From contig NZ_JAVHJU010000034.1 of the NCBI RefSeq assembly GCF_031082405.1, positions 186,001 through 250,000 of the forward strand: DNA of 64,000 bases, given 5' to 3'. A program made the position numbers and the translations under genes. The notes below the pieces were generated by a model. The model made no database searches and was not told where the DNA came from. It saw nothing but the letters and a program-made list of their open reading frames with translations. This DNA comes from Amycolatopsis sp. A133. Its GTDB lineage: Bacteria > Actinomycetota > Actinomycetes > Mycobacteriales > Pseudonocardiaceae. This document shows positions 24,047 to 30,552 of the stretch, in pieces (the first letter of the stretch is position 1; every line of letters begins with the position of its first letter).

Positions 24047-24892
24047 TCAGGAAGGCCGGAACCGGATTCGGGTACCCGGCCGAGCTTGCGCGAGCGCGCT
24101 CAACGCGGCGGTTTTGACGACGGCGGCGACGGGATAACCGCCGGTGGTGGGGTGGTCGGCGAGGAAGACCACCGGCCGCCCGTTCGGCGGGACCTGGATC
24201 GCGCCGGTGACGACACCTTCGCTGGGCAGTTCGCCGTCGGTGGTCCGGCGCAACGGCGTCCCGTCGAGGCGCAGGCCGACGCGGTTCGACTCGGCGGTGA
24301 CCGTCCACCACGCCGAGAGGCCGCCCGCCGGGTCGGCGAACCAGTCGTCGCGCGGGCCGAGCGTCACGGGCACCACGAGTTCGCCCGGGGCCCGGACCGG
24401 CACGACGACATCCGCGCCCGCCGCGATCCCCGGGACGCCGAGCGGGAGCACGTCGCCGGCGCGAAGCGGCGGCGGGCCGATGCCGGACAGGACGTCCCGG
24501 GAGCGGCTGCCCAGCACCGGCTCGACGGCGATTCCGCCGGACACCGCCAGGTAGCACCGCAGCCCGGCCGACGGCGTCCCGACCGACAGCGTCTGCCCCG
24601 CGCGAACCGGCAGCGGCACGTGGGAGCCTGCCGGTCGGCCGTCGACGCGGACGTCGACCGCCGGGCCGGTGACCGTCGCCGTCACCGAGGCCGTGAACCG
24701 CACGGAAAGCCCGCCGAGCAGGGCTTCGATCCCGGCGGCGTCCTCGGGGTTGCCGGCGAGCCGGTTCGCCAGCCGCAGCGACGCCGCGTCGAGTGCCCCC
24801 GACGGTGCGACACCCAGGTGGGCGTAACCGGGCCGGCCCAGGTCCTCCACCAGCGCGTACCGGCCCGGGTCGAGCACCTCCAGGGACCTCAT
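24047..24892 (-). CDS. pxpC: 5-oxoprolinase subunit C (KipA/biotin-dependent carboxyltransferase-like)
   Basis: PxpC forms with PxpA and PxpB the bacterial ATP-dependent 5-oxoprolinase that recycles pyroglutamate to glutamate. The 281-residue protein shows the family pattern: LVEDLGRPGYAHLGVAPSGALDAASLRLANRLAGN at the N terminus, RCYLAVSGGIAVEPVLGSRSRD, SNRVGLRLDGTPL, SEGVVTGAIQVPPNGRPVVFLADHPTTGGYPVAAVV near the end. The start overlaps pxpB by 4 bases. The LamB/YcsF-type pxpA gene is not in this window, so the enzyme must be completed from elsewhere. Confidence 0.92.
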   Translation of the reverse strand: MRSLEVLDPGRYALVEDLGRPGYAHLGVAPSGALDAASLRLANRLAGNPEDAAGIEALLGGLSVRFTASVTATVTGPAVDVRVDGRPAGSHVPLPVRAGQTLSVGTPSAGLRCYLAVSGGIAVEPVLGSRSRDVLSGIGPPPLRAGDVLPLGVPGIAAGADVVVPVRAPGELVVPVTLGPRDDWFADPAGGLSAWWTVTAESNRVGLRLDGTPLRRTTDGELPSEGVVTGAIQVPPNGRPVVFLADHPTTGGYPVAAVVKTAALSALAQARPGTRIRFRPS

Positions 24893-25485
24893 CGGACGCT
24901 CCGGAAGCGGACGCGGTCACCCGGCGCGAACAACGCGGGCGGGTCCGCGTGCGGGTCGAACAGCGTCGCCGACGTGTGCCCGAGCAGCCGCCACCCGCCC
25001 GGTGACTCGCGCGGGTAAACGCCGGTGAACTCGCCCGCGAGCCCGACCGACCCGGCCGGGACGCGGGTCCGCGGGGACTCCAGGCGAGGCTGCTGGAGCT
25101 GTGGCGGGAGGCCGGTCAGGTAGCCGAAGCCGGGCGCGAAGCCGGTGAACGCCACCGTGTAGCCGGCTTCGGTGTGCATCGCGACGACGGCGTCCGGCGA
25201 AATCCCGGCGTCCGAAGCGATCAGGGAGAGGTCCTCGCCGTCGTAGCGGACGTCGAGGGTCACTTCGCGGGGCTCCTCCGACGGCGGGTGCGCGAGGTCG
25301 GCGTCGGCCAGCAGCGCCCGCACCGCCGCGACACCCCCGACCACGAGCAGACTGCGCGCCCCGGGCACGAGCTCGACGACCCCGGGCGGGCGCGCCGCCG
25401 AGACGGCCGCGTGCGCCGCCCGCATCTGCTCGAGCGAGTCGCAGTCGAGCAGGGCGGCGTCCTCGCCACACCGCCGCCAGCGCAC
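24889..25485 (-). CDS. pxpB: 5-oxoprolinase subunit B (KipI family)
   Basis: The 198-residue protein matches PxpB/KipI in length and motifs: GEDAALLDCDSLEQM at the N terminus, VELVPGARSLLV, the core VRYDGEDLSLIA and TVAFTGFAPGFGYLTGLP. The segment RTRVPAGSVGLAGEFTGVYPRESPGGWRLLG includes the catalytic-site Gly-rich turn, and it ends LFAPGDRVRFR. It works with PxpC (downstream, 4-base overlap). It follows the nitrobindin-like gene by 4 bases, so it shares that leaderless operon. Confidence 0.93.
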   Translation of the reverse strand: MRWRRCGEDAALLDCDSLEQMRAAHAAVSAARPPGVVELVPGARSLLVVGGVAAVRALLADADLAHPPSEEPREVTLDVRYDGEDLSLIASDAGISPDAVVAMHTEAGYTVAFTGFAPGFGYLTGLPPQLQQPRLESPRTRVPAGSVGLAGEFTGVYPRESPGGWRLLGHTSATLFDPHADPPALFAPGDRVRFRSVR

Positions 25486-25489
25486 GGCC

Positions 25490-26104
25490 TCAGCCGACGA
25501 CGCGGTGCAGCAGGGCCGAGGTGTGCGGCTGCATCTCCTGGCCGGTCATCGCCCGTTCCTCGACGTAGCCGAGGGAGCCTTCGATCAGGCCGTACAGCCG
25601 CTGGGCCGCGGTGACGTCCTTGGCCGTGGCCGTGCGGATCACCGCGTCGGTGCCGAGCTCCCACGACGTCTGGTTGCGGGGTTTGCCGTAGTACAGCTCG
25701 ACGATGCCGGTGTTGTGCGTGAGCAGCAGCTCGATCGTGTCGTCGGCCTGCGGCCGCCAGAACCCGGACTCGCGGGCGGCGGGGCGGATGACGTTGCCGT
25801 CGTCGTCCAGCAGCCACGCACGGGACTCGTGGATCAGGAACGGACGGCCGTCGTGCGAGATCGTCAGCTGCTGCGCGAACTTGCGGGGGCCGTCGATGGT
25901 CGGGTAGTCGACCTCGCCCTCACCGCGCCAGACGCCGACGAGCGGCAGCAGCGCGAGGCAGGCGTCGTTGAGGTTCGGCCCCTCGCGCAGGTTCGCGGTG
26001 TCGTTGGGGATGGGCAGGTCGTCCCACAGCGGGAGGTTGCGCGAGCGGGTGCTCTCCGCGCGCTTCTCCGCTGCCACGATGGCTTCGTCGCCGCTGGCGG
26101 TCAT
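25490..26104 (-). CDS. Nitrobindin-like heme-binding protein (FABP-like, Rv0813c type)
   Basis: The protein has 204 residues with a short polar extension and then a 10-strand beta-barrel of the THAP4/nitrobindin (DUF1794) family. The family signature G-x-W-x-G-x-G appears as VGVWRGEGEVDYPTI near 58. FLIHESRAWL and ESGFWRPQADDTIELLLTHNTGIVELY follow, and the C-terminal EMQPHTSALLHRVV supplies the His that ligates heme in characterised members. Such proteins hold ferric heme and isomerise peroxynitrite to nitrate. The gene lies between a 32-residue membrane peptide (3 bases upstream) and pxpB (4 bases downstream). Confidence 0.88.
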   Translation of the reverse strand: MTASGDEAIVAAEKRAESTRSRNLPLWDDLPIPNDTANLREGPNLNDACLALLPLVGVWRGEGEVDYPTIDGPRKFAQQLTISHDGRPFLIHESRAWLLDDDGNVIRPAARESGFWRPQADDTIELLLTHNTGIVELYYGKPRNQTSWELGTDAVIRTATAKDVTAAQRLYGLIEGSLGYVEERAMTGQEMQPHTSALLHRVVG

Positions 26105-26107
26105 GGG

Positions 26108-26206
26108 TCAGCGCTGGTCCGCGTACAGCCGGTAGACGACGTACACGGCGAACCAGGTGATCGCGATGCCGGCGAGGACCAGCAGAGTCGTAAAGATGGC
26201 TTCCAC
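26108..26206 (-). CDS. 32-residue small membrane protein
   Basis: A very short gene reads GTG GAA GCC ... CAG CGC TGA. The product starts MEAIFTTLLVLAGIAIT and is essentially one membrane helix (about residues 4-26), ending YRLYADQR. Support comes from three points: TATTCT, a leaderless -10, lies 7 bases before the GTG; the stop is 3 bases from the start of the nitrobindin-like gene; and the frame has the local codon bias. Its role is unknown. It could anchor or regulate the operon's heme protein, but that is only inference from position. Confidence 0.65.
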   Translation of the reverse strand: MEAIFTTLLVLAGIAITWFAVYVVYRLYADQR

Positions 26207-26213
26207 GCCCCGC

Positions 26214-26219
26214 AGAATA
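26214..26219 (-). promoter_or_regulatory. -10 element of the small-peptide/nitrobindin/pxpBC operon
   Basis: On the minus strand TATTCT precedes the GTG at 26206 by 7 bases. It probably drives the four-gene operon as a leaderless transcript. Confidence 0.6.
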
Positions 26220-26292
26220 GTCCGCCCGGACCCGGACGGCCCTGCGCAGGGTCGCCGCGGTGAGCACGGTCACCGCACCGGGCCCCCGGACT

Positions 26293-26360
26293 CGCACTTT
26301 CACGTGAAAGTGCGCACCTCCGGGGCCGCACTTTCACGTGAAAGTGCGGCCCCGGAGGTG
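26293..26360. repeat. Two abutting perfect palindromes (22 bp and 46 bp)
   Basis: Positions 26293-26314 form a 22-bp perfect palindrome, and 26315-26360 a 46-bp perfect palindrome with no loop. Both share the core GCACTTTCACGTGAAAGTGC. They lie 4 bases after the stop of the minus-strand DUF1416 gene and about 75 bp upstream of the next minus-strand promoter. It may be a terminator for the sulfur operon. The duplicated core with a CACGTG centre also looks like a dispersed repeat or a protein-binding array. Confidence 0.7.
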
Positions 26361-26364
26361 GGAC

Positions 26365-26676
26365 TCAGGCCACCGAGATGGCCAGCTGGTGCAGGCCGGG
26401 GCCGTCGGCCGTGACCGAAGCTTCGCCGTTGCCGGTGCGGTGCAGCGCACGGACCGTCCACTCGCCCGGTGCCGCGTAGAAGCGGAAGTCGCCGTCGGCC
26501 GACGAGACGACCTCGCCGGTGAAGTCGCCGCCGCCGTCCAGCAGCCGGACGAACGCGCCGCCGACCGGCCCGTCCGCGCCGGTCACCTTGCCCGCGAGCA
26601 CAACCTGCCCGCGCGTGTCGAAGTCCGACGGCGTGGCCTCCTGGACCGGTGCGCCGCAGCTGTCGTCAACCGCCAT
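26365..26676 (-). CDS. DUF1416 protein (SseC family)
   Basis: The 103-residue protein belongs to the SseC/DUF1416 family, always found next to CysA-type thiosulfate sulfurtransferase in actinobacteria (Rv0814c). After a short N terminus with one Cys (DSCGAPVQ), the rest is a transthyretin-like beta sandwich: QVVLAGKVTGADGPVGGAFVRLLD, FTGEVVSSADGDFRFYAAPGEWTVRALH. It is probably an accessory of sulfur transfer; the molecular role is not known. Its ATG overlaps the sulfurtransferase stop by one base (TGATG), so it is translationally coupled. Confidence 0.88.
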   Translation of the reverse strand: MAVDDSCGAPVQEATPSDFDTRGQVVLAGKVTGADGPVGGAFVRLLDGGGDFTGEVVSSADGDFRFYAAPGEWTVRALHRTGNGEASVTADGPGLHQLAISVA

Positions 26677-27512
26677 CACTTGGCTCCCAACTCGACCGGC
26701 ACGCCGACGAGCGAGCCGTATTCCGTCCATGAACCGTCGTAGTTCTTCACGTCCTCGTAGCCCAGCAGCTCGTGGAGGGCGAACCACGCGATCGAGGAGC
26801 GCTCACCGATGCGGCAGTAGGCGATGGTGCCCTTGCCCTCGTCGATGCCCTCGTCCTTGTAGAGCTCCTTGATCTCTTCCTCGGTCTTGAAGGTGCCGTC
26901 TTCGTTGGCGACCTTCGCCCACGGCACGTTCAGCGCGCCGGGGATGTGACCGGGAACCTGGGACTGCTCCTGCGGCAGGTGCGCCGGGGCGAGCAGCTTG
27001 CCGGAGAACTCGTCCGGGGAGCGGACGTCGACGAAGTTCTTCGAGCCGATCGACTGGACGACCTCGTCGCGGAACGCGCGCAGCGACAGGTCCTGGTCCT
27101 GGGCCCGGTACTCGGTGCGGTCGCGCTTGACCTCGTCGGAGTTCAGCTCGCGGCCGTCGAGCTCCCACTTCTTGCGGCCGCCGTCGAGCAGCTTGACCTT
27201 CTCGTGGCCGTACAGCTTGAAGTACCAGTACGCGTACGCGGCGAACCAGTTGTTGTTGCCGCCGTAGAGGATCACGAGGTCGTCGTTGGAAATGCCCTTC
27301 TCCGAGAGGAGCTTCTCGAAGCCCTCCTTGGAGACGAAGTCGCGGCGCACCCCGTCCTGCAGGTCGTTGCGCCAGTCGAACTTCACCGCGCCCCGGATGT
27401 GGCCGGCGTCGTAGGCGGTGGTGTCCTCGTCGACCTCGGCGAACACGACGCCGGGGGTGTCCAGGTTCTCCTCGGCCCACTGGGTGGTGACCAGGACGTC
27501 TTCACGGCTCAT
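26676..27512 (-). CDS. cysA: Thiosulfate sulfurtransferase (rhodanese), CysA-type
   Basis: This 278-residue tandem-rhodanese enzyme transfers the sulfane sulfur of thiosulfate to a thiophilic acceptor. The inactive N-terminal rhodanese domain (about 1-135) contains YDAGHIRGAVKFDWRNDLQD and ILYGGNNNWFAAYAYWYFKLYGH. The active C-terminal domain has FVDVRSPDEFSG, GHIPGALNVPW and the catalytic loop AYCRIGERSS with Cys233. It is highly conserved with Rv0815c. ATG at 27512 follows a purine-rich GAAAGAGAG. It belongs to an operon with DUF4395 upstream and DUF1416 downstream, probably governed by the leader peptide at 28149. Confidence 0.95.
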   Translation of the reverse strand: MSREDVLVTTQWAEENLDTPGVVFAEVDEDTTAYDAGHIRGAVKFDWRNDLQDGVRRDFVSKEGFEKLLSEKGISNDDLVILYGGNNNWFAAYAYWYFKLYGHEKVKLLDGGRKKWELDGRELNSDEVKRDRTEYRAQDQDLSLRAFRDEVVQSIGSKNFVDVRSPDEFSGKLLAPAHLPQEQSQVPGHIPGALNVPWAKVANEDGTFKTEEEIKELYKDEGIDEGKGTIAYCRIGERSSIAWFALHELLGYEDVKNYDGSWTEYGSLVGVPVELGAK

Positions 27513-27538
27513 GAACTGGACTCTCTTTCTGGGTTGGG

Positions 27539-27970
27539 TCAGGACGCGCGGGTGGGGCTGAAGCGTTTGACCAGCAAGAACACTTCGCAGCCCAGGCAGA
27601 AGTCGAAGGCCGCGTTGAGGAAGGCCGCGAACAGCGCGAACGCCGTCGCGACGATGCCGAGCGGGGTGATCCCCACGGCGAAGCCGATCGTGCCGACCAG
27701 GGCGAAGACGAATCCGACGGCCTGGGCGAACCGCAGCGGCGCCGCGTCCTCCCGCTCGGACGTCGGGCCGAGCCGGGGGGCCACCAGCGCGCGGTACACG
27801 ATCGAGTAGGGCGCCGGCTTCAGCCCCACGAAGGCGCCGATCGCGAACACGACGGTTTGCAGCGCCAGCAGCGGCCACCACTCGGTGACCAGGACGATCG
27901 CGAGCACGATCGTGGTCAGGATGGCGGCGAACCGCGGGCCTCGCGGGTCGACGGCCGGTCCGGCGGACAT
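27539..27970 (-). CDS. DUF4395 integral membrane protein
   Basis: The 143-residue protein has about four membrane helices (near 15-32, 38-55, 85-103 and 108-128). Conserved features are DPRGPRFAAILTTIVL, the amphipathic loop YSIVYRALVAPRLGPTSEREDAAPLRFAQAVG, and a C-terminal FCLGCEVFLLVKRF whose Cys-x-x-Cys is the family signature. DUF4395 proteins are linked with sulfurtransferases and thioredoxins, so a role in moving sulfur or reducing equivalents at the membrane is reasonable but unproven. ATG at 27970 follows GGAGG. It is the first full-size gene after the leader peptide. Confidence 0.88.
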   Translation of the reverse strand: MSAGPAVDPRGPRFAAILTTIVLAIVLVTEWWPLLALQTVVFAIGAFVGLKPAPYSIVYRALVAPRLGPTSEREDAAPLRFAQAVGFVFALVGTIGFAVGITPLGIVATAFALFAAFLNAAFDFCLGCEVFLLVKRFSPTRAS

Positions 27971-27996
27971 GGATCCTCCAGCTGGGCGGAGAGGGT

Positions 27997-28013
27997 GCGT
28001 GCGAACGGCACGC
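27997..28013 (-). promoter_or_regulatory. Hairpin between leader peptide and DUF4395 gene
   Basis: GCGTGC, five bases, GCACGC form a 6-bp stem in the 83 bp between the leader-peptide stop and the DUF4395 start. It could form part of an attenuation structure. No U tract follows, so classical intrinsic termination is not evident. Confidence 0.35.
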
Positions 28014-28053
28014 GTCAGCGGCATCAGGGCTGGTGGGGACCGGGTCGAAAGGT

Positions 28054-28149
28054 TCAGCGCCGGTCGGGCCGAGCGCGACACAGGCTGCTGCGGACGCGGC
28101 AGAGGTCGACTGCGCGTCGCTGCGTCAAGAAGGTGGTCAGCCCGGTCAC
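28054..28149 (-). CDS. Putative leaderless leader peptide for the sulfur operon (31 residues)
   Basis: A GTG-initiated frame encodes MTGLTTFLTQRRAVDLCR and ends SSLCRARPDRR. The core RR-x-VDL-x-RV-x-S-x-LC matches the family of short actinobacterial leader peptides found before sulfur-assimilation genes. TACCCT lies 7 bases before the GTG, so the mRNA should start at the GTG itself. In M. smegmatis a leaderless Cys-rich short ORF controls the homologous sulfurtransferase operon in response to cysteine. Here the two Cys codons (residues 17 and 24) are not consecutive, unlike the polycysteine peptides described there, so the sensing could differ. The DUF4395, cysA and DUF1416 genes follow. Confidence 0.7.
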   Translation of the reverse strand: MTGLTTFLTQRRAVDLCRVRSSLCRARPDRR

Positions 28150-28156
28150 GGGTGCG

Positions 28157-28162
28157 AGGGTA
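28157..28162 (-). promoter_or_regulatory. -10 element for the leaderless leader peptide
   Basis: On the minus strand TACCCT is 7 bases from the GTG at 28149. A candidate -35 (TTCCCA) lies 18 bases further upstream. It is probably the promoter of the DUF4395-cysA-DUF1416 operon. Confidence 0.6.
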
Positions 28163-28235
28163 CCCAGAGCTCCCTCAGAGTGGGAACCACGTTCATACCT
28201 TGGGACGATTCCCGATTTCCGGGACAACGCCCTGG

Positions 28236-28664
28236 TCAGGCCGTCCGCGTCGTGAGATGCGGCCGCAACGCGTCGAGCAGCTCGGGCCCCTTGGGGACGC
28301 CGCCGACGCGCAGGAGCTCCCGGCCGTCCGGGGTCAGCGCGATCGTGGTCGGCGTCCGCAGCACCGACAGCGCCTGCGCGACCTCCGGCTGGTTCGTCAC
28401 GTCCAGCTCGACGTGGTGCAGGCCGGCCGTCCGCTCGGCCAGCGGCGCGAGCACGGCCTTCGCGTGCCGGCAGGGCGCGCAGAAGGTGGTGGAGATCTGG
28501 ACCAGCGTCACCGCGGACGCCGGGTCGAGGGCGGCGGTGACGGGAGCGGGCAGCTCGCGAGCGGCGGGCTTGGCGGCCCGCACACGGCCGTTGCGCGCTC
28601 GGAGCAGCACGCCGACGGCCGCGGCGGCCACCAGCGTCGCCACGAGCACCCACAGTCCCGTCAC
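28236..28664 (-). CDS. thiX: Membrane-anchored thioredoxin-fold protein (ThiX type)
   Basis: This 142-residue protein has one N-terminal membrane helix (about 4-21), a basic linker, and a thioredoxin domain. The redox-active motif is CAPC (Cys62 and Cys65 in TTFCAPCRHAKAVL), followed by HVELDVTNQPEVAQALSVLRTPTTIAL with the cis-Pro loop RTPTT. It matches Rv0816c. It likely reduces disulfides or persulfides in the sulfur pathway. It starts with GTG after GGGAG, 10 bases from the lmeA stop, so it is co-transcribed with lmeA rather than with the sulfurtransferase operon. Confidence 0.9.
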   Translation of the reverse strand: MTGLWVLVATLVAAAAVGVLLRARNGRVRAAKPAARELPAPVTAALDPASAVTLVQISTTFCAPCRHAKAVLAPLAERTAGLHHVELDVTNQPEVAQALSVLRTPTTIALTPDGRELLRVGGVPKGPELLDALRPHLTTRTA

Positions 28665-28674
28665 CGGCCGCTCC

Positions 28675-29574
28675 CTACTTGCTCAGGTCCGCGAAGGACA
28701 CGTTCGCCGCCTTGCCCTTGATCGTCACCGATCCGCTGTGCACCTGCACGCCGGTCGGGGTGACCGACAGCGGCAGGTCCTTCGTGCTGATCGAGGCGTT
28801 GAAGTTCGGCATCAGCACCTTCTGCACGGCCGCGGGGACCACGGTGGTCTCCTGGTCGTTCCCGAACTGCAGCCGCTTGGGGAGGAAGTTGATCGTGCCC
28901 TTGGCGGCGTCCGCTTCGATCATCGCGAAACAGAAGATTTCCAGATCCTTGCCCGCGAACTGAAGGTGTCCCGAAATGCGGACACCGGTGCTCGACTCGT
29001 CCTGGTCGGGCTGGCCCTCGGTGGTCTTCGTCGTGGTCGGCGCGGGCTCGCTCTGGCCGGCGTCGCCGTTCTCGACGTACTCCGTGGTCGACGGCTCGAT
29101 CCGCAGGTCCTTGATCTTGTCCAGCGGCGAGAGGCGGGCCAGGTCGGCGGCCTTGATGGTGACCGAGCCGGTCAGCTCGCCGATGGTGATCGCCTTCGTG
29201 TTGCCGTTGGCGAGGTCCGACAACGGCGCCGCGACGTTCTCCAGCTCGGCGTTCACCGCGACGTCCTGGAGCTTGCCGGCGACGGGCACACCGGCGGCGG
29301 ACACGCTGATGTGACGGTAGTCACCGCCGAGCGCCTGCGTGAGGAACGGGAAGCCGTGGATGGTCACCGACGGGTCGTCGCTCAGCTGCAGCTGCGTGCG
29401 GGCCTTCTGCGAAATCATGTGCTCGGCGTACGCGGCGGCCCCGAAATCGGCGCCGACCAGCAGCAGCACCAGCACGATGAGGGCGATCACCCAGCGGCGG
29501 GCGCGGCGGCCGCGGCGTCGTGCGTCCGGCCTCGGTGCGGGTCGGTCGTCCCGGGTCACGGGCCTGCTCACCAT
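28675..29574 (-). CDS. lmeA: LmeA family phospholipid-binding protein (DUF2993)
   Basis: The 299-residue protein has a basic N terminus and a single membrane helix or uncleaved signal (about 29-51: WVIALIVLVLLLVGADFGAA). The rest is a periplasmic DUF2993 domain (YAEHMISQKARTQLQLS, VTIHGFPFLTQALGGDYRHISVSA, SVTIKAADLARLSPLDKIKDL). In mycobacteria LmeA (Rv0817c) binds phospholipid and is needed for lipomannan elongation. An inserted Thr/Glu/Pro-rich loop (about 178-210) is variable. Start at 29574 is preferred; upstream codons are open. It is divergent from glnR. Confidence 0.88.
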   Translation of the reverse strand: MVSRPVTRDDRPAPRPDARRRGRRARRWVIALIVLVLLLVGADFGAAAYAEHMISQKARTQLQLSDDPSVTIHGFPFLTQALGGDYRHISVSAAGVPVAGKLQDVAVNAELENVAAPLSDLANGNTKAITIGELTGSVTIKAADLARLSPLDKIKDLRIEPSTTEYVENGDAGQSEPAPTTTKTTEGQPDQDESSTGVRISGHLQFAGKDLEIFCFAMIEADAAKGTINFLPKRLQFGNDQETTVVPAAVQKVLMPNFNASISTKDLPLSVTPTGVQVHSGSVTIKGKAANVSFADLSK

Positions 29575-29726
29575 CGCTTCCGTACTCCTGTTCGTCGGGG
29601 ACACCCGCATTCCGCCAGGTGTGATCGATCCAGCAAGGGTTAGGTGCCCGGCCGTTCAGCCGCTATTCTCACTTAGCACCGACCAAAGCCGCCGTGCGGC
29701 GACGACTCGAGAAGGCGGTGCGGCTG

Positions 29727-30482
29727 ATGAGCCTGGACCTTCTGGTACTGACTGCGGAAGCCGACGCCACTTCGGTGCTCCCCGCACTGGATCTGCTGCC
29801 GCACACCGTACGCGTCCGTGCTCCCGAGGTGACGGCCCTGCTCGACGCGGGCCACCGGGACGTGATCGTCCTCGACGCCCGCAGCGACCTGGCCTCGGCG
29901 AAGAGCCTCTGCCGCCTGCTCAAGGGCACCGGCGAGGACGAGGCGGCCACCCCGATCATCGCGGTCGTCGGCGAAGGCGGGCTCGTCGCCGTGAGCGCCG
30001 AGTGGCGCACCGACGACATCCTGCTGCCCACCGCGGGCCCGGCCGAGGTCGACGCCCGGCTGCGGCTGGTCACGACCCGCGACGGCGGTTCCGCGCAGGT
30101 CGACGCCGAGCTGCGGGTCGGCGAGCTGGTGATCGACGAGGCGACCTACACCGCCCGCCTGCGCAAGCGCACCCTGGAGCTCACCTACAAGGAGTTCGAG
30201 CTGCTCAAGTACCTCGCGCAGCACGCGGGCCGGGTGTTCACCCGCGCCCAGCTGCTGCAGGAGGTCTGGGGCTACGACTTCTTCGGCGGCACCCGCACGG
30301 TCGACGTGCACGTCCGGCGGCTGCGCGCCAAGCTCGGCCCCGAGCACGAGCAGATGATCGGCACCGTGCGCAACGTCGGCTACAAGTTCGAGCGGCCGGC
30401 CAAGAGCGGCGGGCCGCGGCCGGGCGTGGCCGCGCAGGCCACCGCCGAGCCCTCGGCCGAAACTCCCGAACTCGCCCACTGA
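29727..30482 (+). CDS. glnR: Orphan OmpR-type response regulator GlnR
   Basis: GlnR is the global nitrogen regulator of actinomycetes. The 251-residue protein has an atypical receiver domain (about 1-115), in which Asp50 (DVIVLD) is present but the usual acidic pocket is incomplete. A linker and a winged-helix DNA-binding domain (about 130-225) follow: LTYKEFELLKYLAQHAGRVFTRAQLLQEVWGYDFFGGTRTVDVHVRRLRAKL. No histidine kinase gene is nearby, as expected for this orphan regulator. ATG at 29727 follows GAAGG. It is divergent from lmeA and upstream of mshD, the order seen at Rv0818-Rv0819. Confidence 0.93.
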   Translation: MSLDLLVLTAEADATSVLPALDLLPHTVRVRAPEVTALLDAGHRDVIVLDARSDLASAKSLCRLLKGTGEDEAATPIIAVVGEGGLVAVSAEWRTDDILLPTAGPAEVDARLRLVTTRDGGSAQVDAELRVGELVIDEATYTARLRKRTLELTYKEFELLKYLAQHAGRVFTRAQLLQEVWGYDFFGGTRTVDVHVRRLRAKLGPEHEQMIGTVRNVGYKFERPAKSGGPRPGVAAQATAEPSAETPELAH

Positions 30483-30540
30483 TCCCCCTTCCGCGCACGG
30501 AAGACGTCCCGCACAACCATCGCGTTGCCTCCGTCACGGG

Positions 30541-30546
30541 TACGGT
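30541..30546 (+). promoter_or_regulatory. -10 element for leaderless mshD transcript
   Basis: TACGGT is followed by 6 bases and the GTG at 30553. The same hexamer and spacing occur before pabC. Confidence 0.6.
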
Positions 30547-30552
30547 CGCAGG

